Assembly (NCBI GenBank): GCA_000493965.1
Contig: AWNV01000008.1
Span: 8,695 to 72,694 of the forward strand
Source: Candidatus Aminicenans sakinawicola JGI OTU-1
Lineage (GTDB): Bacteria; Acidobacteriota; Aminicenantia; Aminicenantales; Aminicenantaceae
Direction: 5' to 3'
DNA: 64,000 nt
In this document: one piece after another, positions 1 through 8,449 of the stretch
How positions within the stretch are numbered: position 1 is the stretch's first letter
How the letters are laid out: each line of letters opens with the position of its first letter
Translations under genes and position numbers: made by a program
The notes under the pieces: model-generated
Told to the model about the DNA's origin: nothing
What the model saw: only the letters and a program-made list of their open reading frames with translations
The model's database searches: none

Positions 1-1100
1 CTTTTATTACAAACAATATGGATGCGGATTGCGGGATCGTTATTTCCGCATCCCATAATCCATTTAATGATAACGGGATAAAAATATTTTCCAAGGAGGG
101 ATTCAAACTCTCTGATGACCAAGAACTTGAGATTGAGGAACTCATATTTTCGAAGAAACTGAGTAAACTTGTTTCTCCTTCTCATGAAGTCGGCCGTGCA
201 TTCCGGGGGGATGATGCCCGTGGAAGATATATTGTCTTTTTAAGGCATACTTTCCCAAAGGACATGAGCCTTGAGGGAATGAAAATTGTGCTTGATTGTG
301 CAAATGGGGCGACATATAAGGTTGCTCCAACTCTATTTAGAGAAATGAGGGCTGAGGTAATTCCCATGGGTGTAAGTCCGGACGGAACAAACATCAACCT
401 TGATTGCGGCACTCTCTATCCCGAACGCCTTGCGGAAAGGGTTATCCAGGAGAAAGCAGATATCGGCATAGCATTTGACGGAGACGGAGACAGGATGATT
501 TCTATAGATGAGAAAGGCAGTGTAGTGAAAGGGAATAAAGTTCTTGCGATCTGTGCAAAGAATATGAAAGAAGAAGAGAGGTTGAAAAATAATTTAGTCG
601 TATCTACGGTCATGAGCAATATAGGTCTTTCTTATGCTCTTAGTAAAATGGGAATAGAGCACATAAAGTCAAGTGTCGGAGATAGATATGTCCTTAAAGA
701 AATGCTAAAAAACGGAGCTGTTCTTGGGGGGGAGGAGTCTGGACATATCATCTTTCTTGAGCATCACACAACAGGAGACGGAATAATAACCGCTCTTCAG
801 GTTCTTGCTGTCATGCAGAAAGAAAACAAGACCCTTTCTCAACTTTCAAGAGTCATGAAGACTTATCCTCAGGTCTTGATAAATGTGGATGTCAAGAGTA
901 AGCCCAGGTTGAAGGGCATACCGGAAATAGTGAAAGTTATTGAGGAAGTTGAAAAAGAGTTAGGCAGTAGGGGAAGGGTTCTTGTCAGGTATTCGGGCAC
1001 GCAGTGTGTATGCCGCGTGATGGTAGAGGGCCCAACAAAAAAAGAAACCGAAAGGCTTGCAATGAAGATGTCCAGTGTTGTAAAGGAAAAGTTAGGCTGA
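1..1100 (+). CDS. glmM: phosphoglucosamine mutase, 5' end outside window
   Basis: Interconverts glucosamine-6-phosphate and glucosamine-1-phosphate in the cytoplasm, on the route to UDP-GlcNAc for peptidoglycan and lipopolysaccharide. The reading frame is open from base 3, so the N-terminal 80-90 residues lie outside the window. Visible family motifs, in order, are the catalytic serine loop SASHNP (near base 50), the metal-binding FDGDGDR (near base 472), the sugar-binding GGEESGH (near base 727) and the phosphate-binding RYSGTQ near the C-terminus. The last is a slight variant of the usual SGTE form. The stop codon TGA overlaps the glmS ATG by one base (TGATG), so the two genes are probably translationally coupled. 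General phosphohexomutase activity is certain. Choice of GlmM over phosphomannomutase rests mainly on the glmS neighbour. Confidence 0.93.
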   Translation, partial: FITNNMDADCGIVISASHNPFNDNGIKIFSKEGFKLSDDQELEIEELIFSKKLSKLVSPSHEVGRAFRGDDARGRYIVFLRHTFPKDMSLEGMKIVLDCANGATYKVAPTLFREMRAEVIPMGVSPDGTNINLDCGTLYPERLAERVIQEKADIGIAFDGDGDRMISIDEKGSVVKGNKVLAICAKNMKEEERLKNNLVVSTVMSNIGLSYALSKMGIEHIKSSVGDRYVLKEMLKNGAVLGGEESGHIIFLEHHTTGDGIITALQVLAVMQKENKTLSQLSRVMKTYPQVLINVDVKSKPRLKGIPEIVKVIEEVEKELGSRGRVLVRYSGTQCVCRVMVEGPTKKETERLAMKMSSVVKEKLG

Positions 1101-2935
1101 TGTGTGGAATTATTGGTTATATAGGAAACAGGAATGCCACCAGTGTTTTAATCAATAGCCTAAAGAAGCTTGAATACCGCGGGTATGATTCTGCAGGCAT
1201 TGCAGTCATCGGAAAGCAGGGCTTGGAGCTGGCCAGATGCAAGGGCAAAATTTCAAAGTTGGAGCAGTTGATAGAAGGTCGGAAATTAACAGGGAAGATA
1301 GGCCTTGGTCACACAAGATGGGCAACCCATGGGAGGCCTTCCGAAGAAAATGCACATCCTCACACGGACTGTGAAGGGAAGATTGTAATTGTCCATAACG
1401 GGATAATAGAAAATTATCTTTCTCTAAAAAAATCTTTAAAAAGTGAAGGGCATGTATTTAAATCGGAAACCGATACGGAAGTCATTGCTCATCTGATTGA
1501 GAAGTATTTTTTGAAAACCTGCAGTCTCCTTTCAAGTGTACAGGAAGTTGTAAAAAGAATTGAGGGCTCATATGCCATAGGTGTGATTTCATCCGATGAA
1601 CCTCAAAATATTGTAGCAGCCCGTAAGGACTGCCCGCTTATAATTGGTCTGGGAAAAGGAGAGCACTTCATTGCATCGGATATCCCCGCAGTTTTAGATT
1701 ACACAAAAAAAGTAATACATATGGAAAACGGGGAAACAGCAGTCATAAATAGGGATGGGGTTTCTGTTTATGACAGTGAAGGAAAGCCTGCAAAGAAGAA
1801 GATTTTTACGGTTGAATGGAATCCTGTTATGGCTGAAAAGGGCGGATTTAAGCATTTTATGCTGAAGGAAATATTCGAGCAGCCTAGAGCCATCCAGGAT
1901 ACTTTTCGCAGCAGGGCTGATCTGGAGAGTGGTGAGGTTTACCTTGACGGGTTAAACTTAACTAAAAATAAGATAAAATCTGTGCGGAAGATATTCCTGA
2001 TTGCGTGCGGAACTGCCTATCATGCGGGGCTCATCGGCAAATTCCTGCTCGAAGAAATTGCAAAGATACCGTGCGAGGTTGATATCGCAAGTGAATTCCG
2101 CTACAGGGATCCGATCCTGGATGAAAAGACACTGGCAGTAATAATCACGCAGTCAGGAGAAACTGCAGATACGCTGGCCGCATTGATGGAAGCCAGATTG
2201 AAAGGAGCAAATACATTGGCAGTATGCAATGTGCTTGGTTCTACTGTGACCAGGGAAGCAGAAAGTATAATTTATACGCATGCTGGGCCGGAAATAGGTG
2301 TTGCATCTACAAAAGCTTTCACGACCCAATTGACAGCGCTCTGCCTCCTTGCAATCTATCTTGGAAGGGCAAGGAAGACACTGGAGGAAGAAAAAGCCAA
2401 AAATATAATACTCCATCTCCTTCGTATACCTAAACAGGTTAGGGGAATTCTTGAGAGTGAAGGCTTAATTTCTTCGTCCATAAAGAAGTACTTTAAAAAG
2501 GAGCATTTCCTCTATCTCGGGCGCGGTATAAATTATCCCATTGCGCTTGAAGGAGCCCTGAAGCTGAAGGAGATCTCATATATTCATGCTGAAGGATATC
2601 CTGCGGGAGAGATGAAACACGGACCGATTGCATTGATAGACGAAAATATGCCGGTTGTAGCTGTTGCAACAGACAGTAAAGTTTATAAAAAAATAACTGC
2701 AAATATCGAGGAAGTGAGAAGCAGGGACGGAATTGTGATTGCACTTGCGAATAAAGGAAACAAAAAGATAGAAAACCTTGCTGATGAGGTTTTTTATGTG
2801 CCGAAAACTCTTGAGATCCTCTCACCAATCCTCAATATCATTCCGCTCCAGCTAATTGCTTATTACATAGCCCTATTAAGGGGCTGCGATGTCGACCAAC
2901 CCAGAAATCTCGCAAAGAGTGTTACAGTAGAATAA
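1100..2935 (+). CDS. glmS: glutamine--fructose-6-phosphate aminotransferase (isomerizing)
   Basis: Makes glucosamine-6-phosphate from fructose-6-phosphate and glutamine, the step before GlmM. The start was set at the ATG of MCGIIGYIG because the mature N-terminal cysteine is the glutaminase nucleophile. A longer in-frame opening from 1004 would bury it. The product is 611 residues, the usual family length. The N-terminal class II glutaminase domain shows TRWATHG and HNGIIENY. Two SIS sugar-isomerase domains follow (about 285-425 and 455-590, with ITQSGETADT and SYIHAEGYPAGEMKHGPIA). The canonical end LAKSVTVE is present. It overlaps glmM by one base. No glmS ribozyme or leader is possible upstream because glmM abuts it. 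Confidence 0.97.
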   Translation: MCGIIGYIGNRNATSVLINSLKKLEYRGYDSAGIAVIGKQGLELARCKGKISKLEQLIEGRKLTGKIGLGHTRWATHGRPSEENAHPHTDCEGKIVIVHNGIIENYLSLKKSLKSEGHVFKSETDTEVIAHLIEKYFLKTCSLLSSVQEVVKRIEGSYAIGVISSDEPQNIVAARKDCPLIIGLGKGEHFIASDIPAVLDYTKKVIHMENGETAVINRDGVSVYDSEGKPAKKKIFTVEWNPVMAEKGGFKHFMLKEIFEQPRAIQDTFRSRADLESGEVYLDGLNLTKNKIKSVRKIFLIACGTAYHAGLIGKFLLEEIAKIPCEVDIASEFRYRDPILDEKTLAVIITQSGETADTLAALMEARLKGANTLAVCNVLGSTVTREAESIIYTHAGPEIGVASTKAFTTQLTALCLLAIYLGRARKTLEEEKAKNIILHLLRIPKQVRGILESEGLISSSIKKYFKKEHFLYLGRGINYPIALEGALKLKEISYIHAEGYPAGEMKHGPIALIDENMPVVAVATDSKVYKKITANIEEVRSRDGIVIALANKGNKKIENLADEVFYVPKTLEILSPILNIIPLQLIAYYIALLRGCDVDQPRNLAKSVTVE

Positions 2936-2999
2936 TTCATCTTATTTAAATCTATGAATTGAAAAATTGCTTTTAAATCTGTTAAACTGTGAACTGGAT

Positions 3000-3077
3000 A
3001 CGCCTGTAGCTCAGTATGGATAGAGCAATGGATTCCTAATCCATGTGTCGCCGGTTCGAGTCCGGCCAGGCGTACCA
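3000..3077 (+). tRNA. tRNA-Arg (anticodon CCU), integration target
   Basis: A complete cloverleaf can be drawn: a 7-bp acceptor stem (ACGCCTG with CAGGCGT), a D arm closed by GCTC/GAGC, an anticodon arm ATGGA/TCCAT with loop TTCCTAA giving anticodon CCT, and a T arm GCCGG/CCGGC with loop TTCGAGT. It ends in discriminator A and an encoded CCA. It decodes AGG. The 3' two thirds are duplicated at 30229-30293, marking it as the attachment site of the following island. The intact gene now owes its 3' part to the element. Confidence 0.95.
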
Positions 3078-3085
3078 TATGATAT
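3021..3085 (+). repeat. attL: island attachment repeat inside tRNA-Arg
   Basis: These 65 bases run from the D arm of the tRNA to eight bases past the CCA. They are repeated without mismatch at 30229-30293. The flanking bases differ on both sides of both copies (a/c before, c/a after), which defines the core. Site-specific integration at the 3' end of a tRNA gene by a tyrosine recombinase is the standard explanation. Confidence 0.93.
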
Positions 3086-3154
3086 CTTATGTTATCAATA
3101 ACTTAACCTGTTTTTTATTTTTAGCCTGATTCATTAAAACTGAGTCATTTTTAG

Positions 3155-3349
3155 TCATTTTGTCCACACCGTGTCCACACGGAAATATTAGTATGGGTCT
3201 ATTTTATACTTTAATTGAGCCTTTAGAGGATCCTGAGCCCGGAGCGATACCCGGATACGCTTCTTATTCGGAGGGAAACCGACATACTTGTCGAAAAAGT
3301 AACGTCCAGTCTGGTTGTTTTTTACGGGATCTTCACGACGTTTTGGCAT
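3155..3349 (-). pseudogene. tyrosine integrase remnant next to attL
   Basis: Reading leftward from an ATG at 3349, 53 codons begin MPKRREDPVKNNQTGRYFF and continue to an IRVSLRAQDPLKAQ segment. This is the N-terminal arm-binding layout of phage-type integrases. A TAA at 3188-3190 then interrupts, and the same frame ends ...VDTVWTK, which resembles integrase C-termini encoded at tRNA borders. The catalytic domain is missing, so this looks like an internally deleted integrase pointing at attL. The full-length integrase of the island sits at the other end. Its first 20 bases are duplicated at 4015-4034, beyond hicBA. Family assignment comes from recognition by eye. Confidence 0.6.
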
Positions 3350-3350
3350 T
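3331..3350. repeat. 20-bp direct repeat, left of hicBA
   Basis: CTTCACGACGTTTTGGCATT occurs here and exactly again at 4015-4034, in the same orientation. The two copies enclose a 664-bp segment carrying only hicA and hicB. The repeat is the start of the broken integrase gene (ATGCCAAAACGTCGTGAAG on the minus strand). The hicA stop codon overlaps its edge by two bases. Confidence 0.9.
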
Positions 3351-3600
3351 AATGTTTATTAAGAAGATTTAATAATCCTTTTTTCCTAAGATTCGTTTGT
3401 TTATATCCCAAAATAGCCATTAATGTCCCTTTAGGAAGAGACTCTTTTGTATAAGGGATAACTGTTACTCTTGTTATATTTTTAAATTCTTTTTTTAAAG
3501 AAACCCCATGTCTGCCAAATCTTTGTGCTATCCATTTATCTTTTTCTAGGATTTCTTTTAATTGAATTCCAGAAAGGGCAGGAATCTTGCTATATTTCAA
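3349..3600 (-). CDS. hicA: HicA-like mRNA interferase toxin
   Basis: An 83-residue protein with the HicA (YcfA-type) pattern: N-terminal IPALSGIQLKEILEK, a histidine in GRHGVSL (His31, the position of the catalytic histidine), then a basic strand and PKGTLMAILGYKQT near the end. HicA toxins are small double-stranded-RNA-binding-fold ribonucleases that cleave mRNA. The start is TTG, overlapping the TGA stop of the upstream partner gene (ATTGA), which implies coupled translation. The pair is flanked by 20-bp direct repeats. The order antitoxin-then-toxin is the reverse of many hicAB loci but is known. The call comes from motif reading, without a database search. Confidence 0.75.
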   Translation of the reverse strand: MKYSKIPALSGIQLKEILEKDKWIAQRFGRHGVSLKKEFKNITRVTVIPYTKESLPKGTLMAILGYKQTNLRKKGLLNLLNKH

Positions 3601-3911
3601 TTATTTAATAATTCTTTATCAATTGGATAAATATAGGGGGCTACATATGTATTCATATCAAAAGGCCCTGTAACTTTAATTTCTCTTTTTTTGGGTTTAT
3701 AATTAAAAACTTTGATTTTATGTTTAGCAAAAAAGTTAGCACATTCTCCCACGTCTTCAAGTGTATTAAGATGGAGAAGAACAGCTTCTTCAATTCTCTC
3801 TTTAACTTTATTAAAAGTACCTGCAAAAGTAGATGTTCCTAATTCTTCACAATATGCAATCCAATTTTTTCCCTCTTCTTTAAATTTGAAGGTAAGCACT
3901 AAATATTTCAT
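3597..3911 (-). CDS. hicB: HicB-like antitoxin
   Basis: A 104-residue protein whose first 50 residues follow the HicB partial RNase H fold: FKEEGKNWIAYCEELGTST, then a helix KVKERIEEAVLLHL. HicB antitoxins bind and inhibit HicA and often repress their own promoter. A clear C-terminal HTH or ribbon-helix-helix is not obvious here, so DNA binding is uncertain. A GGAG ribosome-binding site precedes the ATG at 3911. It is upstream of and overlaps hicA. Confidence 0.72.
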   Translation of the reverse strand: MKYLVLTFKFKEEGKNWIAYCEELGTSTFAGTFNKVKERIEEAVLLHLNTLEDVGECANFFAKHKIKVFNYKPKKREIKVTGPFDMNTYVAPYIYPIDKELLNN

Positions 3912-4014
3912 TTCTCCTCTTTCTCTAATATTAATTTATAAAGTATTAAAAAGTGTCTGTCAATAGCCTCTAGGGGTGATTTTTTTTATCTTCTATGTAA
4001 TAATACGATTTTCA

Positions 4015-4034
4015 CTTCACGACGTTTTGGCATT
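4015..4034. repeat. 20-bp direct repeat, right of hicBA
   Basis: Second exact copy of CTTCACGACGTTTTGGCATT (first at 3331-3350). On the minus strand it again reads as an ATG-initiated integrase start, but the frame stops after 14 codons. Together the copies bracket the hicBA module as a discrete insertion or a duplication product. Confidence 0.9.
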
Positions 4035-4067
4035 GAGTAATTAAACTAAATTTTTTCAACGGAATTG

Positions 4068-4286
4068 TCAAAATTTATATATTGCTAATTTAAAACTACC
4101 TTCGTCCTTGCATTTTGGACATTGCAAGTGAATTTTCATAATAGTCCAATTTCTAATATCATATTTTTGTTCATCTGTATATGTCGGGGCGTCATGAGAA
4201 ATCTCAATAGCATTATGGAAAATCTCATCACATTCTGAACATTTAAATTCTAGGTAATCACTCCCACGCTCTATAGGTTTTATCAT
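4068..4286 (-). CDS. small zinc-ribbon-like protein, unknown function
   Basis: 72 residues with two CxxC knuckles (Cys16/Cys19 and Cys56/Cys59) that could bind one zinc ion. There is no signal peptide or membrane segment. A very strong ribosome-binding site (AAGGAGGAAATT) supports the ATG at 4286. I do not recognise a family. It lies downstream of the 4420-5184 gene on the same strand, with a foldable repeat (4353-4420) between them, so it may be a cargo cassette gene. Zinc binding is inference from the cysteine spacing. Confidence 0.6.
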   Translation of the reverse strand: MIKPIERGSDYLEFKCSECDEIFHNAIEISHDAPTYTDEQKYDIRNWTIMKIHLQCPKCKDEGSFKLAIYKF

Positions 4287-4352
4287 TATAATTTCCTCCT
4301 TTTTTATTTCTCTGAATGAGAAATTTTACTCCTTTTATCCGTCTTCTCTAAT

Positions 4353-4420
4353 GAAACGATCAATGCTAAGCTGTCTTATCATCCCCGGGAATCCAAGCCT
4401 GTCTGGCTTTCATTCGCTTC
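4353..4420 (-). repeat. cassette-associated foldable repeat, copy 1
   Basis: On the minus strand this 68-base unit starts GAAGCGAATG and ends ATCGTTTC. It aligns without gaps to 9926-9993 (53 of 68 identical). The ends pair (GAAGCGA with TCGTTTC), and an inner AAGCC/GGCTT hairpin and the block TCCCGGGGATGATA are shared. Its first base is the last base of the stop codon of the 4420-5184 gene. Compared with the copy at 9926, a G-C closing pair is replaced by A-T, a compensatory change. Confidence 0.75.
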
Positions 4421-5184
4421 TATCGTTGTACTTCGTTTTTAAGAGCTAACATCCTTTCATGAAATTTATTACACTCAAAATCATGTCCTAATTTTTCATA
4501 ATCATTCCGGATAGACAATAACTTCAATAACAATCGACAACTCATATAAAGTGTAGATTTTGTCTTTCTTAGGTTTACAATGGGCTCTATAGTTATATCA
4601 TCAGGATTATCTTTAAATAAAGACAGACCTAAGTATCCAGCATGAGTTGATATTGATAAGCCCCTATATGCAAACATTAAATCTCCGCCTATATATTTAT
4701 CTATAATTGCACTAACTCCATTCTCATCTGGCTTAAACCAAAAAATATGGGGTGTCCCTGATTTAATATATTGTACTGCCTTCTGTTTTGCTTCTTTATC
4801 TTTTAACATATTTATCCATTGTTCTATTGTTTCTTTAGCATTTCTCCTTCTATATTCAGGAAATGCATTATCTTTTAAAATTTGGAAAAAAGAATGACAA
4901 CAATACTTAAAAGCCATATATTCAGGAAATTCATTATTAATAATTGCTAGACAATTTGCGATATATTCCATCATTGTTCTTAATAATATTGGAGCTATAT
5001 GAGCCCATCCCCCATCACAAAGTGTTAAAATCGCCTGATGTATGTTTACAGCGTCAGTCATTAATTTATCAATAGCAACATAAACAATATCTTCCATATG
5101 GTGTTCATTTTCCCTTTTAGTTTTAGATGAATTTTGAACTTCTGAATAAAATTTAACTAAATCTCTGTGAATATCGATCATCAT
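4420..5184 (-). CDS. DUF5677-like cytoplasmic protein
   Basis: A 254-residue, mostly helical protein without signal peptide. The central region (HQAILTLCDGGWAHIAPILL, then RTMMEYIANCL) and a later YRGLSISTH segment resemble DUF5677 family proteins, which are often found in accessory regions. R-x6-H within YRGLSISTH recalls a HEPN-type motif, but this is only suggestive. The start is one of two adjacent ATG codons. No good ribosome-binding site is visible. It is followed immediately by a cassette-associated repeat. No function is assigned. Confidence 0.5.
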   Translation of the reverse strand: MMIDIHRDLVKFYSEVQNSSKTKRENEHHMEDIVYVAIDKLMTDAVNIHQAILTLCDGGWAHIAPILLRTMMEYIANCLAIINNEFPEYMAFKYCCHSFFQILKDNAFPEYRRRNAKETIEQWINMLKDKEAKQKAVQYIKSGTPHIFWFKPDENGVSAIIDKYIGGDLMFAYRGLSISTHAGYLGLSLFKDNPDDITIEPIVNLRKTKSTLYMSCRLLLKLLSIRNDYEKLGHDFECNKFHERMLALKNEVQR

Positions 5185-5439
5185 TCTAGTTATACTTATT
5201 ATGTTAAAGGGGAATTAATAACATTTGCTCTGCCTTTACTTCTTCTTATACTTTTTGCCCCTCTCAATCATCCTATTTAGCACCTAGATCAACGGCCTCG
5301 ATAAGATTTTTAATAAGCTGATTATTTGCTTTCATTTTGATTTGCCCTTTTTTTTGTTTTTTATCTATTTAGAATTTTAATAGTTGAATTTTATGATACA
5401 AAAAACGAATCTGAGCGAGTACAATATCTACATACAAGG

Positions 5440-6066
5440 TCAAAAAGTGTAGGCAAGTCCGAGTAAAGTAATAATGGAGGTTTGTGATTGGTCTTGGGCC
5501 ATGTATTGATAACGGCCGTTTACAAATAAACCTAAAGATTGCGAAATATTTATCACTAAACCTATGCCACCAAAAGCTGTTATCGGATATTTATGATCAG
5601 GCGGCTCAATCAAGGTTTCATATCCAAATTGAGATATGTATGTTTTTACCTCTGCACCTATTGAGTAGCTAACTCCAGCCCCGCCATTGACGAAAAATCT
5701 CAAAGTTGGATTTTTAATAACATTAAAACCGACTGTTATAAATCCAGAGAGGTATTCATAAGTCTTGATTTTTACTTTGTCATTATCTGAAGTATCTGTT
5801 AGAGTCGTCTCTCCGTTCAGGTTATAGTGTGCTTCAAGTCCGAAAAAGACAACTCCGGAACCGGTGGTTACCCCGAATCCAAATCCTATAGTATTATAGG
5901 AAGATGCCAGTGGAAAATCGTTTTCCCCTGCCTTGTAGTCAGCCTCTGAACCTGAGGAATTCATAAAATTTCCTTTTCCGAATAGATAAAGATCTGTCTT
6001 GCTATAAACAAAATTTGTTAAAGAAAGAATCAAAATCGAAATCAAAATTACTTTAAAATATTTCAC
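5440..6066 (-). CDS. outer-membrane beta-barrel protein
   Basis: About 208 residues: an N-terminal signal peptide (VKYFKVILISILILSL, cleavage after ...FVYS), then alternating amphipathic strands rich in Gly and aromatics and a C-terminal aromatic residue (LGLAYTF). These are hallmarks of small OmpA/OmpW-like outer-membrane barrels. The likely start is GTG at 6066, preceded by AAAGGAAA, with a TTG one codon upstream as alternative. It lies 15 bases downstream of the secreted cysteine peptidase on the same strand and probably shares its transcript. Function unknown. Confidence 0.7.
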   Translation of the reverse strand: MKYFKVILISILILSLTNFVYSKTDLYLFGKGNFMNSSGSEADYKAGENDFPLASSYNTIGFGFGVTTGSGVVFFGLEAHYNLNGETTLTDTSDNDKVKIKTYEYLSGFITVGFNVIKNPTLRFFVNGGAGVSYSIGAEVKTYISQFGYETLIEPPDHKYPITAFGGIGLVINISQSLGLFVNGRYQYMAQDQSQTSIITLLGLAYTF

Positions 6067-6081
6067 CAATTATTTCCTTTG

Positions 6082-7404
6082 TTAATATTTTCCTTTTCCT
6101 TTTTTCACATTGATTACAGTGATCTTTACAGTCTGAGATCGCTCAAATATGTCGTCTGTAACAAAGAACGTTACATGGTATTCCCCAGATTGTGTATAAG
6201 AAGGAGTCCAATCAAATTGCCTATTCGAACTTGTGAAGGTAGCTCCAGAGGGAAGCGATGTAGCACTGAAAGTTAATGGATCATTATCTGGATCTTTAGC
6301 AGTAATCTGAAATGATAATGCCTGGCCTTCTTTCACGGTTTGATCTGCTATGGTGGCCATGACTGGGGGCTTATTATTTAATATAAGTGAGACACCCCAT
6401 GCCTTCATAACCCACAATCCTCCTTTGCATTCACCCATTCGAATACGAAAGTACCCGTTTTCACCCCAATTTGTTCCCCAGGAGTTCTTGCATATCCAGT
6501 AATTGTCTTTTTCGCTATATCCGATAAGAACAACACTATGGTCTCCTTCATAATTGGCAGTAGCAGTTTTTTCATAAACACCTGACCTGTAATTATAAAA
6601 ATCAGAATAAACTTCAATATAGAATGTTAAAGCTCCGTCCTGGAGAGCTGTTTTGATAGCGTTTTTATTCACGGTGGATTGAGTGACAAAGCCCCATCCT
6701 CGAATCTTACACAATTCTTTTTCCCAGTCACTGCACAGGAAACAAGGAATATCATCCGCTTTATAAGGGAAACAAGATTCTGAAACAACACCGCTTGTCT
6801 CTATATACTTTAAAGCTTCCCAATCGTATCCTCCTGAATCACAGTTGCCTGTAGAAGAGCAGGAAATTAAATCCTGTTCAGATAAATCAGGATACTTTAG
6901 CAAAAGAATGTTAGAATTATCAAAATCGTCTGTGGTTTTAAGATAGGAATCAAATTGATTGGTCTTTATATCCGCAGAAACTGGTTGGGTGGAATATAAG
7001 CCTTTTTCAATGTTATACATTGTTTCTACAACTCCACAGGTAGCGAAAGCCCAGCAGGCTCCACAGCTTCCTTGACTTTTAACAGTAGTCATATAATTCT
7101 TTCCTTTTATTGATCTCCAGTCTATTGAATTTGGAAGTTCAACTTTCCCTTGGATGTAAACAAATTTTTCCGGGTCTTCATATAGCGGTATAATGGCTCC
7201 CAATCTTTGTTTTTTTTCTTCGGGTGAAAGATAAGTAAGAGATGTTTCCCCTGCTACCCACTCTAATCCTTGGAGTCGGATTTGCAAATTAATTCTTTTG
7301 ATTTCCTCTCGATCAAAATCCCGCCTAGATTGGAAACCAACAACGGAAATGGAAAACACTACAAGAAACAAAATTAAAAAAGCTAAAACTAACTTACGCA
7401 TCAT
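6082..7404 (-). CDS. secreted papain-family (C1A) cysteine peptidase with Ig-like domain
   Basis: 440 residues. Signal peptide or anchor at residues 2-23, then a short pro-region, and a mature enzyme from about LPNSIDWR (residue 90). The catalytic cysteine is in QGSCGACWAF (Cys117), the histidine in GDHSVVLIGY and the asparagine in CKNSWGTNWG, so all three active-site motifs are intact. After about residue 345 comes a putative Ig/cadherin-like domain (ADQTVKEGQALSFQITAKDP ... FDWTPSYTQSGEYHVTFFV). It is probably exported and degrades or processes extracellular protein. Two adjacent ATGs are preceded by AAGGGAAAA. It heads a two-gene minus-strand unit with the beta-barrel gene. Confidence 0.92.
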   Translation of the reverse strand: MMRKLVLAFLILFLVVFSISVVGFQSRRDFDREEIKRINLQIRLQGLEWVAGETSLTYLSPEEKKQRLGAIIPLYEDPEKFVYIQGKVELPNSIDWRSIKGKNYMTTVKSQGSCGACWAFATCGVVETMYNIEKGLYSTQPVSADIKTNQFDSYLKTTDDFDNSNILLLKYPDLSEQDLISCSSTGNCDSGGYDWEALKYIETSGVVSESCFPYKADDIPCFLCSDWEKELCKIRGWGFVTQSTVNKNAIKTALQDGALTFYIEVYSDFYNYRSGVYEKTATANYEGDHSVVLIGYSEKDNYWICKNSWGTNWGENGYFRIRMGECKGGLWVMKAWGVSLILNNKPPVMATIADQTVKEGQALSFQITAKDPDNDPLTFSATSLPSGATFTSSNRQFDWTPSYTQSGEYHVTFFVTDDIFERSQTVKITVINVKKGKGKY

Positions 7405-8449
7405 TTTTCCCTTTTTAGTAAATCAATGTTTTTATGAAAGTAATATAATTTGATAGCCAAAATTTTAATCTTGCCTTTAATTGATCCCTACTGCTGTTTT
7501 TTATGGTTTTATTTTATGCCCCATAAACATATCTGTCAACCCAAGGCTATTTATTTGATTCTAGGTAAAACTTCATCCCTCATTTATCCCTTTTTAGCAC
7601 CTCTCCTTCTGAGTATTTAAGAAAGCTGCAGATGAATCATTCGTTCCTCTCTTGGATTTATATGAGGTGCCGTTATGAAGGTCATAACATTATCAAATAA
7701 AATAGGGAATAAAAAAACATTCTATAAAAGGGGGGATCAAAGAAGGCTCGGATCTATTCATGCATATCCTTTTCTTCCAGCTTAGAGCCTTCATAGAGGG
7801 CTTCTACGGAAAAAAGAATTAAAATGAATGGTATTTAAAGGGGCAACTTATTCCTCTTTCTGGGAGCCCCTTTAAGCCCTGATCTCAGGTAGCACCGGGT
7901 GTCTATCCTTTTCCTTGTCTAAATATGTTAGTATTATTTTGGGAATAAAACACTGAAAAGATGATCTAGATCTAAATATTCACTTCCCATTTCCACCTGA
8001 TTTTTGGTTGTTTTTAGGTTTTTATATCCCAAAAAAGCTATTTTACAGTGGGTGAAATCCCGCTTTTTTCGCATAACGATGGGATAAAATTTAAAAACTA
8101 TTCTACCCCGAGAAAAGAGTTGACATAATCACACTTAGGCGACATAACAAATTCCTGGCTCTTTAAGGAATCTCTATGAAAATGGCAACCAGCGAGAGCT
8201 GCTAGTATAAATGTGATTCAATCATAACCCTCTTCCCATACCTTGGCATAGCCAGAATTCGATGCAGGGGGGATATGGGGCTTTTTGGATTTTTCCACTT
8301 CTGCAATTCATGTACCCTTGCTCTCCTGATTTTAAAAATTTCCCTATAGGGGTTTTTAAGTTTGCAGAGTTTAGAATATCAAAATTTTATTTTAGTGAAT
8401 CAATTTAATATAGGAGATCAGTGGAGCTCCTTGTTAGGAATTTTGCAAA
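7405..8449. other. gene-free stretch of about 1 kb inside the island
   Basis: No convincing coding frame, RNA or repeat family member was seen on either strand. There are short GC-richer inverted repeats near 7850-7880 (GGGGC ... GCCCC). The AT-rich, stop-rich composition suggests decayed sequence separating two cargo blocks. Confidence 0.5.

Noticed and set aside
2863..3078. Minus-strand frame beginning MVRLAGLEPATHG across the tRNA
   Set aside because: It is the antisense of tRNA-Arg and the glmS end. This peptide is a well-known artefact of translating tRNA genes.
3160..3372. Plus-strand frame of 70 codons at the left border of the island
   Set aside because: It lies antisense to the integrase remnant and has no ribosome-binding site or protein-like composition.
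6079..6276. Plus-strand frame inside the cysteine peptidase gene
   Set aside because: Antisense shadow of a gene with intact active-site motifs. The same applies to many other short frames opposite kor, metH, metF and glmS.
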